From assembly GCA_018873225.1 (NCBI GenBank), contig JAEILZ010000008.1, positions 2,852,001-2,916,000 on the forward strand: a DNA stretch of 64,000 nt, written 5' to 3'. Below, piece after piece: positions 12,302 through 22,487 of this stretch (position 1 is its first letter; each line of letters begins with the position of its first letter). Origin of the DNA: [Phialemoniopsis] sp. UDSM-2020 (taxonomy: Eukaryota > Ascomycota > Sordariomycetes > Thyridiales > Thyridiaceae). The notes beneath the pieces are model-generated. The model saw nothing but the letters and a program-made list of their open reading frames with translations, was not told the DNA's origin and did no database searches. Position numbers and translations under genes: made by a program.

Positions 12302-13657
12302 ATGGCCGCCGCACAACACGAAGACCACCTCATCCAAGGCCCGCCCTTCGACCTCAAACTCTCAGCCGTAGACCAGGTCCAATTCCCAATCTACTCCCGC
12401 CGCATCCTCATCTTCTCCCGTCCCTCCTCCGCCTCCGACCATGACCAAACCGTCGCGGCCCTGAGATCCGGCCTCCAGCGCACGGTCGACGAGATCCCCT
12501 TCCTCGCGGGGCAAATGGCCTACACCCCCGAGGGCGGGTGGTCCGTCGCCCCCGGCGCGGCCCGCCTGCGCGTAAAGCACGTCCCGGACGTGTCGCTCGC
12601 CGCGCTCGAGGCGCATGGGTTCCCCGAGGCCATGCTGCCTGACGACCTGGTCTGCTCGGTCCCGGCGTTCGGCGATCCGTGGGAGGAGTGGCATAGCTGT
12701 TGCGTGCAGGCCAACTTTATCGAGGGCGGCTTGCTGCTTGTGGTGTCGATACTGCACTCCGTCATGGACGGGTACGGCATCACGCGCGCCATCGAGTCGC
12801 TGGCGCGGCACTGCCGCCCATCCGCTCCCGCGCCGACGATGGCAGCCGATCTCTGGACCGAGGACCGCAATAGCTTCTTCGCCTCGCTAGGCAAATCCTC
12901 CCCCGCCGACGCAAGCAAGCTAGCCTACACCGTCGACCCCTCGGCGCAGTACCCGAACCTCGCCGGCAATGACGTAACCCAGACCTTCCGCATCCCCGGC
13001 CCGGCCCTCGCCGCGCTCAAGAAACAAGCCTCCTCTTCCAATCTGGGGGCCGGACAGTGGACCACGACGCACGACGCCGTCAGCGCGCTGTTCTGGCGCG
13101 TGCAGGCCCGCGCGCGCCTGGCCAAGGGCCACATTGTGTCCGACGAGGAGGAAGTGCGGTTCATGTTTCCCGTCGACTTTCGGAAGGTGGTTAGGGGGCA
13201 TTTGCCTGAGGGGTACATGGGGAATGCTATCTTGATGAATGGGGTGGTGCTGAAGGTTAAGACGTTGCTTGCGCCTGGGGACGAGGGTCTGCGTGCTGGT
13301 GCGGCGGCGATCAGGGCTGGCATAAGAGAGGTGAACGAGGGGTACGTGGACAACTTTGTCGCTGTGGGAGAGAGCTTGAAGAGGCCTATGGATTTGAAAA
13401 TTAGCGTCATGCTTGAAGGCGCGGATGCACTGTTTGGGTGCACTTCGTACAAGAATTTTGACCTGGGCGGGGTGGAGTGGGATCCCGTGGTGGGGAGGTA
13501 TGTTAAGATGAGGCTGCCCAAGGGGATCGGGGCGAGGGGCGTGTTTATCGTCTTGCCGGTCCTGAGCGACGGGAGCTGGGAGGTCACGCTTACGATGGAC
13601 GAGGACATTGCTGGGATGGTTGGCGAGGATGAGGAGTTGAGGAGATTCACGTCATAA
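12302..13657 (+). CDS. BAHD-type acyltransferase (transferase family PF02458)
   Basis: Intronless, 451 residues. Enzymes of this fold move an acyl group from acyl-CoA to a hydroxyl or amine of a secondary metabolite; fungal examples include trichothecene 3-O-acetyltransferases. The catalytic HxxxDG motif is intact as LHSVMDGYG (His152, Asp156, Gly157). The second family motif, normally DFGWG, appears in altered form as NFDLGG in YKNFDLGGVEWDPV near the C-terminus. Length and order of motifs are normal. There is no signal peptide, so it should be cytosolic. It stands alone: the neighbours are a membrane protein and BTB genes, with no polyketide or terpene synthase nearby, so its acceptor is unknown. 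Confidence 0.83.
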   Translation: MAAAQHEDHLIQGPPFDLKLSAVDQVQFPIYSRRILIFSRPSSASDHDQTVAALRSGLQRTVDEIPFLAGQMAYTPEGGWSVAPGAARLRVKHVPDVSLAALEAHGFPEAMLPDDLVCSVPAFGDPWEEWHSCCVQANFIEGGLLLVVSILHSVMDGYGITRAIESLARHCRPSAPAPTMAADLWTEDRNSFFASLGKSSPADASKLAYTVDPSAQYPNLAGNDVTQTFRIPGPALAALKKQASSSNLGAGQWTTTHDAVSALFWRVQARARLAKGHIVSDEEEVRFMFPVDFRKVVRGHLPEGYMGNAILMNGVVLKVKTLLAPGDEGLRAGAAAIRAGIREVNEGYVDNFVAVGESLKRPMDLKISVMLEGADALFGCTSYKNFDLGGVEWDPVVGRYVKMRLPKGIGARGVFIVLPVLSDGSWEVTLTMDEDIAGMVGEDEELRRFTS

Positions 13658-13886
13658 GGAGAGGCACTCTCATAGACTCTGTATCATGGGGTCTGGTATT
13701 AAGTGTGTAATTAAATCCCCAGTACAGCACAGAACGAGTTCTATCTTTCCATCCTTCATGTCCCCTGATCAACTCCCTAGATCTAGCGAAAACTAGTAGC
13801 ACAGCGATAACATGCCCAGACAGGTAGCATCCATCATCCTCGTCCACTGATCATTCCATCAACGCTTCTCTCCTTCGAACATATAT

Positions 13887-15035
13887 TCAAAGTCCGTCAT
13901 GCTTACATTTGCAGTAGCTGCATCTAACCACCAGGGCCTCGATATCAATGTAGAAGCCAAGGATAAACGCGTGCTCGTCGTAATGTTGCCACGACTGCTG
14001 CTTGTTAGAGGGGCAGGTTCTGTTCCGGCAGTCCGTCAATTTTCCTTGAGTAGTGATGCATTGCTCTAGCTTGGCGATCCTGCTTTGGGCCACATTAAGT
14101 TCGCTTCGAACCGTTGACAGTGCCCAATATTTCTTGCGGTCCTCCTCCACAGCGTTGGCCTTAGCAGTTCGTGCGGCAGTGAGCAAGTTCTCAGACCACT
14201 CAGTGCTGCTCCGAAGGATCTGCAGACCATGGCTGGATATCAGATTCTCCCGCCCCTCTAGCTGGCCCGACTCAATCAGGGCAGTCATGTCTCTTCCCAT
14301 GGCGAGAAAGATGATGTCGTGCACTGCTTCATCCCCCGAAACCGCCATCGCCAGCTCGGCGGCTGCTGGCAAAACATGGACCAATTGTCGGGTCTCGTCT
14401 GACAGGATGGCCTCAATCTTGCCGTTGGCCAGAGCAACAAGTTTATCAACATTGTAATAATCGGCCATGCCGCTGACGAGGATGTTCTCGACGAGGTCCT
14501 GAGGAATGCCGTCCACTCCCGCAATGTCCTTGGTCGCCAAGGGTAGCTGCAATTGATGGGTGACGGACTCTGAGCTTGACTGCGCATCAATAGGTGTCGC
14601 TTCTTCAGGTGGGCTCAAAACCGGCTGCTCTGCAGCGGGTGTCGTAACAGTAGATGTTCCAAACAGGGCTACGGGCTGCATTGGAGATTGAATTTCCTCG
14701 GTCTCGACAAAGGACACGTCGTAGTCACCGTAGTAAATAAAATCGAGAAATCTTGATATCGTCGTCGGCTCAAATTCGCTCATGTCGATGAGATTGTCCA
14801 CGCCTTCCTGCATGGTTCGAAAATGTCGGTCAGCATGAATGAAGGAGGAGTCAGAGGAATGAGGGGAATTTCATACCTGGAACCGACCCTCCTCGACAGC
14901 TGAGGCAATCACAGGAGACTGCTGGCAAACGAAATTCTTGTGTACGTTCCATGTAGTTCCGTTGCAAGAGATTCGCAGGTCGCTGTATTTGCCCGTCCGC
15001 CGCATGTCGGCAATGACGTCTTTTGTCGTTGCCAT
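13887..15035 (-). CDS. BTB/POZ domain protein, paralogue A
   Basis: Predicted 359 residues in two exons: 14877-15035 and 13887-14807, joined across a 69-bp GTATGA...CAG intron at RFQ|EGVDNL. The N-terminal BTB fold is complete: SDLRISCNGTTWNVHK, QQSPVIASAV, and FEPTTISRFLDFIYYGDYDV. BTB domains dimerise and often bind cullin-3 as substrate adaptors. A long linker follows, then a helical segment (VENILVSGMADYYNVDKLVALANGKIEAIL) shared with the next gene. Near the C-terminus are a coiled-coil stretch and scattered cysteines, ending in ALVVRCSYCKCK. The order of parts matches the neighbour at 15658-17248, so the two are tandem paralogues. The role is unknown. Confidence 0.8.
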
Positions 15036-15657
15036 AATGGTTGGCCTCAGATATCGTTGAGACTCTTGAGAGAAAAATGGAGAGTGGTATCGTGAACTTG
15101 ATTGAATCTGTTCGAGAAATATTGGATCGGTGGAAGGGCAGAGGCTGGGCGAGGGCAGGGTGACGAAAAGCTGAGGTGATTTTAAGTGCTCAAGGTGAGC
15201 ACAGGGCAGCCTTCAGTGAAACAAGTTGAGGTAGATGCTGGGGGGAGCGCTTGCCAAAATAAATTCAGGCATAGGACATTGCGGAGGGCAAGCGGCTGCC
15301 TAATTCTTTACATTGGAAGGAAGGTGCATGAAGGAAGTTTTTACCCCAGGCAAGCAGCTCTTACAAGATTCACAATTTCAGATTCCTGTTGACAGGCGCG
15401 TAGTCTTACACTGAAGCAAGACATTAGGGAGGAATCAATTCGTGACTAGAGCCATTGAGTTTGTATTTTTCTCATTAGCCGAGTCTCTGCACATACATGT
15501 CTACATCTCCCTACATTACCACACTTGTAGTCTCATCTGATCAAAATCTTGCAGAATCCGGCATCGACACCTCTTCTCGTATCTCCAAACATGCGCGCTG
15601 CTCGTAGGAGATAATACATGGCAGCAAAGAAAGTCAGGAGCTTACAAAGACCCACAA
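15036..15657. other. Intergenic region between the two BTB paralogues
   Basis: About 620 bp with no supportable gene. Both BTB genes point left, so this holds the promoter of paralogue A and the 3' end of paralogue B. Confidence 0.4.
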
Positions 15658-17248
15658 TTACACATCCAGCTCATCGCACCGTATCCAATGCTGCTTGAGT
15701 CGACAAGAAGGGCACCGAACAACCATCGCCTCCGAATCAATGATCAGTCCCGGTTGGGAGCATTTTTGGCAGCACCTCCTCGATTCCAGGAGTTTGATGC
15801 ATCGCTCAAGCTCGTTGAGCCTGTAAAGACTTATGGCCCTGTCGGTTTCTGCAGCAGTCTGGGCTACCCTGGATTCATTTCGAGCAGTTTCGGCATTGAA
15901 GCGACGCTGTAATTCTCGCTGTAGACTTCCTTCGGCCTTGAGCTGGGCCTGTTTTGCTGTTGTCAAACGTGCCTCGTATGCTGCCTCAGAGCCTTCTCGA
16001 GCCTTCTTCTGTTCCATCAAACGTGCGTGGTACGCAGACACTGTGTCTGTCAGGAGTTGTAAGCCGAACGCTGGCATAATGTCGTCCTTTCCCTCGAGCT
16101 GCCCAGAACAAACAATCTCAGCCATCCTCTTTGCCATGGCTAGAGAGATAAGGTTGAACAGTGCCTTGTCTCCCGTGGTTTTCATCGCCTCCTCGACCAC
16201 GGTAGGCAGAATAGCGGCCAGGTTACGATTGGAATCGCAGAGAATGGCCTCGATTTTCCTGTTGCTTAGATCCACCAGCTTGTCCACATCATAGTAATCG
16301 GCAATGCCATTGACCCGGACATGATCGATGAGATCTTTCGGAATCACATTAGACTCCAAAGTGACTGAGGCCCCTATCGATTTCTCTTTCACATCGATGT
16401 TAGGAGTCGCGGGCAAGAATCGTCTGGGAATATCTGTGCCGTCATCAGCCTGCATGTCATGGGTACAGCCCATGGATGCCTGGGTACAGCTTACCCGGTC
16501 TCATCTCCGCATTGCTGCTCGACGCCCGGCTTTGGAACAGTGAGCCAAAGAGATTGCTCGCGGGTTGTGGAATTGCGATGTTTGATGATAGCCAGGCGAA
16601 CGGGTTGTTTGGCTTTGCAAGGCTCGATGACTTGGCGGGGAAGTGATTGGAAGACTGCCCTACACTTGAAGACTGCGTGCTGAGTGGTGTGCTGGTTGCA
16701 CTGGGGCCACACAATCCGCTGCCAGCAGGTGTACTCGAAGTATTGGAAATTCTCTGTTGCGCGCTAGCTGAGAACAGCGACGGCAATGCTCCAGCTTGTG
16801 TACCGATGGACCCAGTAGCGGCTGTAGTTGAACTGCTTGGAGGTGTCTGCTGCATTGCGAACGGAGACGGGGGCTGTGTTGTAGTGGGCTGTGCAATCTG
16901 CGGTGCTTTCACGGTGGCATTGTCGGCTCGGACTTCTGTAATAATGTAGTCGCCTTGATACAAAAATTGTCGGAAGCGGGAGATGGTGGCCTCGTCGAAG
17001 TTGTCCATCGGAATAATCTTGGTCATAGTCTCCTGTACCGATGACACCAACTGTCAGCGCAGAGAAATCGCTTGAAGGTAGACAGTTTCGCATACCTCAA
17101 ACCCACTCTGCAATGCCCTCCTGATGACGGGGGACTGGGCGCAGACAATGCTCTGGTGAACATGCCACTGTCTTCCCTCGGATGAGAACTTCATATCGCA
17201 TTGTTCGCCTATTGCAGACAGGTATGCTTGGACGTTTGTACTCGCCAT
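15658..17248 (-). CDS. BTB/POZ domain protein, paralogue B, with coiled coil and CxxC pair
   Basis: Predicted 488 residues in three exons: 17096-17248, 16495-17032 and 15658-16433. Intron 1 (GTATGC...TACAG) joins SGFE|ETMTKI. Intron 2 (16434-16494, GTAAGC...CACAG) joins MRPG to DIPRRFLPA; earlier CAG sites would give a stop. The BTB domain (CDMKFSSEGRQWHVHQSIVCAQSPVIRRAL ... ISRFRQFLYQGDYI, shown here in pieces) is followed by a Ser/Thr/Pro-rich linker of about 150 residues. Next comes the ADYYDVDKLVDLSNRKIEAIL helix shared with paralogue A, a coiled coil (about 80 residues rich in Glu, Arg, Ala), and a C-terminal C-x2-C ... C-x2-C pair (CQKC and CPSC) that looks like a small zinc ribbon. Function is unknown; adaptor of a cullin-3 ligase is one possibility. 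Confidence 0.78.
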
Positions 17249-17793
17249 CTTCGCAGCTTCAATCCGATTAGGACCTGTTCAGTCGTGGAAGGACAGTGGG
17301 AATGGGGTAAATGAAGTTGCTGACCTGATGAGCAACCGATTGGTGAGATGTGGACTATGGCGCGGTGTGGTGAGGGTGCCTTCTGATCGAGTAGTCGAGA
17401 CCAGGAGCCAGGACAGAGGGATTTGGTGAAGGGGAGAATACGTGGAATCAAAAGAATTGCATCAGTCCTGCTACTGCGCATTGGAATGGCACTGATTACA
17501 CGCAATATGGTTGCCTCAAGCTATTCTCAAGGACGGCAAGAATTGCCCGAGTCGCCCACTAAAGATCAGGCTGTGAATGGCAGCGGCACTGCACTTGCTC
17601 CTGCCAACATTACGACAAGCTCAAAGCACCAAACTCCAGTTCAAGTGCACTCGCCTTTCAAGCCAGCTCAGTTTGCAACATTGAAAGAAGGATTCGATGG
17701 TCTGTCTGTCCCTGACGGTACGAGGACTTAATTCCAAAATGCGCTGCCTCCATTCAGATGCTGCGTCCAAAAATGAAACAAATGATATCCCAT
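17249..17793. other. Intergenic region, no gene seen
   Basis: About 545 bp upstream of BTB paralogue B and downstream of the first 2EXR copy. Open frames here are short and featureless. Confidence 0.4.
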
Positions 17794-18921
17794 CTAACTT
17801 AAGCATCTTCGCAATACGTGGCTGGAGAAATTGGACCCGTTACTGGCCTCAGAGGCTTCTAGTCGACAATCTGGCTGCCCTCTCATCGATCCTGCCTTGA
17901 GCACAGCTATCCTCGCACAGCCTAAACATGACAACCCTGCGCACGACAGTAATGTGGACATTTGCTCGCGAGTCCAGGCGTGCTGTCTGTCAAATTTACA
18001 GCGTGGACCTCGGTCGTATGGACACGCGGGGAGCATGGCACCACGAAGGTGCTCCGGAATCTTTGACGCGCCCTCGCATTCGCTCTGGAAGCAATTCCAG
18101 AGCCAGTCTTCAACGAGGTCGTGATTGGTGCCAGGTAGTAACGATGACTGCCCATCTCTCCAATACCCCAGAGCAGGTGTGATGTCTTCTTCGTCCACGC
18201 AGCAAGACAAAAGTCTGGAGAATTTGTGCAGCCGATTTCCGTCCTCGGCATTTACAAAAACGATACGCTCTCCAATGTCCAGGTCAAAGAGCCCATCTTG
18301 CGCAACCTCGCTGGCAGTTAGGTGTATGACGAAGATTGCCGTACAGACAATGCACTCCTCGGTTTGAGGCGGTTGAGTGAAGCAAGGAGCTACACCCTTG
18401 ATGTCGCCGTCAACTGGGTTCCGATCCTGGCGACGATTGTGCACCCTGCTGTCGTCTGCGGTAAGGGAGGCTCATCGAAACGCTGGGGCGTTCTTGAAAA
18501 AGTAGGGAACCCTGAATAACAACACTCGGCTGTCCGTGTTCTTGGGTTTTCTTAGAGGGGAATATCCGTTGAAATTGAGGTGGAGAGTGTCGTGTTTGGG
18601 GTTCACCCCCCGAAGCGGCTGCACTCGGCATGAGGCGTCGTTCAGGTTGCCGCCTCCAGGAGACAGCCAGTGACCTCCATCGCCAAGATCAACATCACGC
18701 GACTCCCTATTTACCCACAGGATTATGGGTGGCCTTGAATTCTTGACGCTGGTCTGGACTATCTTGCATTTGAAGTTGACGATCTGGAAGTTCTCGGGGT
18801 AGTCGATCTCGGCGATGCGGCTCGGAATGCATAGTCGCCAGATGTGGATGCGGAGCTCGGGCGGTAGTTGAGGGAAGAGGGAGAATGCCCTCAATGGACG
18901 AGACTCTAACCGGCTCGACAT
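17794..18921 (-). pseudogene. 2EXR-domain protein, copy 1, interrupted by an in-frame TGA
   Basis: The reading frame runs from the Met at 18921 (MSSRLESRPL) through a 2EXR domain: FPQLPPELRIHIWRLC, then RPPIILWVNRESRDV, then VNPKHDTLHLNF. It meets a single TGA at 18472-18474 and continues in the same frame to 17794. The second half still matches the intact copy next door (GLFDLDIGERIVFVNAEDGNRLHKFSRL against GLFGLTGEERIILIDLDDSSRLEKLSRL, given here only in outline). So one stop codon splits an otherwise conserved protein of about 375 residues. No GT-AG pair with good consensus removes the stop in frame. A nonconsensus intron or stop readthrough cannot be excluded. 2EXR proteins are abundant in filamentous ascomycetes and their function is unknown. 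Confidence 0.6.
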
Positions 18922-19325
18922 GATCAAGGTCTTGACCAATGATTGATCTGTGCACTTGACGGATCTTTGGCAAGTGAGTATCGGGGAATTTAGCTTGAGA
19001 GATCACTGTGTCTCTTAAATACAACCCATCAGCAGCATCGTGTCATTCTGGCAGATGCAAGCACCCCTCGTAGATGACATTTGAGTTGCTTACCAACATG
19101 AATCCAAGTCACCAATGGTGCAGATTGTCTCTTGAAAGGGGTAGCAGCATTACAGCCTTGGTGAAACCAGGCCTTTCTTTAAATTTTGTAGTATGCTTCT
19201 ATTTGATCAAATAACGCCCCTTCTATATCTCCCGCGCCATAAATCATCCCCCTCTTTTTTTTTTTTAATTCTCTCTTGACTTCAAGAACACCCCCGCCAG
19301 AGGTCATCTGCATATCCGCACGAGC
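18922..19325. other. Intergenic region between 2EXR copies 1 and 2
   Basis: About 400 bp, including an A/T tract (CTTTTTTTTTTTTAATTC, 19253-19270) and AT-rich sequence near 19170-19220. No gene is seen. Confidence 0.4.
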
Positions 19326-20465
19326 TCAAGCCCGCGTGGTACCTGCATCATCCTCCAGCTCTTGGCAGGTGCCCTCATGTCTCTCCTCCCTGGCCATCTT
19401 CCTCCTGGCCCTCTTGATACTCTCGAGGATTTCCTGATTAGCTGAGGGGCATGTTGCATCCTCGCAGAGGCGGACCATGATGGTTGGCCGTAGCTTCGGA
19501 GCCTGGGCGAGAAGCTTCTTGGCCCATGGATGGTCATGCGTCCAGAACACCTTACGACCCATCCGGGCCAAGTCTGGAGTCACAGTATTCCCTGGTAGGT
19601 ACATCCCAGTAGGCAATGCCTTTGGGGAGCCCCATTTTCGTTCCTCCCCGGCACATTTCCGTGCCCAAAGGTACTTTGTCATGACATATGCCAATGCGTG
19701 CCCTGCAGCTCCCTCCCACATATAATGACGAATAGCCATGATGTCCTCGATTGTGTCATGGTCCGTTCCAAGCTGGAGTCGACTGAGCTTTTCAAGCCTG
19801 GACGAGTCGTCAAGGTCTATGAGGATGATGCGCTCTTCTCCTGTCAAGCCGAACAGTCCGGTTTCTAGGGCCTCTGTTAGCGGGGCATGAACATGCTCAA
19901 TGCCAATGTTGATGGAGAATTCTGATGACCACATGCACTGGAAGCGCTGGTCTAGCCAGTCCCGCCCTTTGTACCTCGACCAGTCGTAATCATAAGAACT
20001 GTCAAATTCCATCACCGCCCCTTGGCAAGCAATCGTCGTCTTTGGAATGGTCACTCCGGACCGTCCATCTTCCGAGATCATGAATCGGGTGCTATGGATG
20101 ACATCGTACTTGGGATTGATCCAGAAGCGACGGAAGACTCGATTGTAGTCGTCGGAGTATCTGCTGTCGTCGTCAGAATAATCCCCCATCAAGTCGCGGA
20201 GTCTAAACTCCTTGAACATGCCACCCTCGTCGAGAACAACCTTGCGGGATTCGTAGCAGACTCGGGTGATGACAGGGGGTCGCTCGTTGAGTCTTGAGGT
20301 GTCGTTCAAATGACAGCCCATGCTCACGTTGAGATCCCTAGACCTCGGTTTCGGGAACACTTCTATAGTCCTTCGGGGGATGCTGAATTTCCAGGTCTCC
20401 CTTCGAAGCTCGGCAGGGAGGTCCCGGAAACGAGTGAATGAGGTACCGATGGGTGGCTGTTCCAT
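19326..20465 (-). CDS. 2EXR-domain protein, copy 2 (intact)
   Basis: Intronless, 379 residues from the Met at 20465. That start is supported because copy 3 begins with the same MEQPP sequence. The 2EXR domain contains FRDLPAELRRETWKF, the RPPVITRVCYESRKV block and FWINPKYDVIH. The C-terminal half has GLFGLTGEERIILIDLDD and a conserved LSRLQLG segment also found in both other copies. No signal peptide, transmembrane helix or catalytic motif is visible. It is the only member of this three-gene tandem array with an uninterrupted frame. The likely location is cytosol or nucleus, but this is inference, and no biochemical role can be assigned. Confidence 0.8.
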   Translation of the reverse strand: MEQPPIGTSFTRFRDLPAELRRETWKFSIPRRTIEVFPKPRSRDLNVSMGCHLNDTSRLNERPPVITRVCYESRKVVLDEGGMFKEFRLRDLMGDYSDDDSRYSDDYNRVFRRFWINPKYDVIHSTRFMISEDGRSGVTIPKTTIACQGAVMEFDSSYDYDWSRYKGRDWLDQRFQCMWSSEFSINIGIEHVHAPLTEALETGLFGLTGEERIILIDLDDSSRLEKLSRLQLGTDHDTIEDIMAIRHYMWEGAAGHALAYVMTKYLWARKCAGEERKWGSPKALPTGMYLPGNTVTPDLARMGRKVFWTHDHPWAKKLLAQAPKLRPTIMVRLCEDATCPSANQEILESIKRARRKMAREERHEGTCQELEDDAGTTRA

Positions 20466-21326
20466 GTTGTGTTCTGCTGCTCTGTGACACGATAGCAAGA
20501 GTCAGGGATGTGCTGAGAGCAACGTGATGCTCGATCTGAACCAAAGATTGCTGATTGAGATCGAATTGAAGCTCCAAGGAAGGGAAGTCTGATGATCTCA
20601 AGCCTAGCTGAATTGTTACGAGAGAGAGGCAGAGTTGTATATCTATAGCCATGCAAACAAAGCCGGGTGTTCGACGGACAAACGCTTTGTCCATCTCGAC
20701 AAGTTTAATTACAATAGGATAAATAAAGACAATTCAGACATAAACCACAAAGAACATCACAGAGGTGAAAGGAGTGGTCTGACCAAGCCCTTGTCCAGGA
20801 GCGAAAGTTGTTTCTTTAGACCTAAATGATGGACTTCTGTCCATGATCAGTGTTTCCTTCCACATGTCACTCGGCGAATGCATGACTGACTCGATGCTGC
20901 GGCCCTGTTGGGGTCAGGCCTGGCAATGCCTGAACCTGAACGTACTCGGCGGACGAGAATTGGTATGCATATTAGACATCATTGAGTTTGGACGGTCGAT
21001 CATTTTATGGGTTTGCTTGTGTTGGTTAGAGCATGGAAGAGTAAGAGTTTTTCTAAACGCCTGTGTCTTTTATATACATCCTATGGACACTATGATCTCA
21101 ATTCGATGGGTGTGAATCACTGCTGATGTGTCACATTGGAGTACTGACTGCCATCGACCCATGTCAGCTACGACGTAGACATTCAGGAGTGAAGAAACAT
21201 TGCACTCGAGTCAGGGTCATTGAGGTTTATGATGGAATCTAGTCTCGAATTAAATCAGTCTTCATGAAATCAATAAAGCAACTCCAACTGGTATAAACAA
21301 TGCGTAGCATGAAATATCCCCTCCCC
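20466..21326. other. Intergenic region between 2EXR copies 2 and 3
   Basis: About 860 bp without a gene. At about 20655-20705 the sequence (ACAAAGCC...TTCGA...CGCTTTGT...TCTCGA) resembles that at about 22677-22727, upstream of copy 3. This suggests that the duplication carried the promoter along. Confidence 0.45.
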
Positions 21327-22487
21327 TTATCCTTCTGTTGACTCGTCCAGTTGTAAAGCGGTCAATTTCAATTCGCCTGCCTCCAGGAGGTCGGACATCT
21401 GGGTGGGATCACTAAAAGCCGGTGAGTTCCTCAGGTGGATCTTCATATCAGGAGAGATGTCGAACAAGCTCTTCTTAACGTTGTCGAAGATTTCTTGCCT
21501 AGTCGAGGAACAGCTCTCATCACAAAGACGGACCATGATCATAGGTTGGAGATAGGGCGCCTGGGCCATAACCTTTTGGGCCCAGGGATGACCATACCGA
21601 AACCGAGTCCAAGCTTCCCTTTCCACCTCCTCCAACGTAAACGGGAACACTGGGTCCAAAAGGTCTTCAGGGACGAAACGCTTGGATGGGTACTCGGCTT
21701 GCAAGCGGGTCCACATGTATCGTCCCATGACATTGAACCAGGTAACTGTTGCCTTCTCGCGCCATGCGCCGACTCGCCATTCCATCAAGCCATCAATTGT
21801 GTCCTGTCCTGGTCCTAGCTGTAGTCGGCTGAGCTTCTCGAGCTCGTCGCGATCATCAAAGCGAAGAAGAATGGTGTGATCTTTGCCTATTAAGCCGAAG
21901 AGTCCTGACTCCAGAGCCTTTGCCCGCGGGACGTGGATATGCTCAATAGAGGCACAGATCTCGACCTTAGATGGGAACTGGAACTGGTTAGGCTTCACCT
22001 AGCAGAGGCTAGTACGTATGGGTTCAAAGCTACTGTGTAGACTTAGGGTTATCTTTTCGTGACCAGTTATAGCCTTTGCCTTGAAAGGAAGGGAGATTCC
22101 AGGCTAAAGGTCCTTTGAAAGTGTGAATTGGCCGATGTGAAAGATGTCGTACTTGGGATTGACCCAGAAACGACGGGTAACTCGGTTCTCGAGACGAAGC
22201 AAATGACCGTTATTGCTAAACTTCAGTTTGGTCTCACCGCCTAGTTCGATGCTCTCGCCGCCTTCGTCAAGCACAACCTTGCGAGACTCGTAGCATACGC
22301 GAGTAATGACCGGGGGTGGGTCTTTGGGTCTTGTCTTTCTGATCACATCATGATTCCGGGTTCTATCGGACTCGCGGGGCACTTCGATGACCCTTCGGAG
22401 GATGCATAGTTTCCAGATAGTAATCCTGATCTCGTACGGGAGCTGCAGGAAGAGAGTAAAAGAGACGGTGCTTGGCGGCTGCTCCAT
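21327..22487 (-). pseudogene. 2EXR-domain protein, copy 3, broken by frameshifts
   Basis: The start is the Met at 22487 (MEQPPSTVSF). The 2EXR part is well conserved with copy 2: LPYEIRITIWKLC, PPVITRVCYESRKVVLDEGG, FWVNPKYDIFH. After TLSKDL the frame stops at TAG (22104-22106). The next stretch matches copy 2 only in another frame (FQGKGYNWSRKD against the YDYDWSRYKGRD region). The original frame resumes after a second stop and continues from about 21998 (SIEHIHVP, GLFGLIGKDHTILL) to 21327. About 55 bases present in copy 2 are missing at the break. There is no GT between the conserved block and the stop, so splicing does not rescue it. This is a decaying paralogue. Confidence 0.7.
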
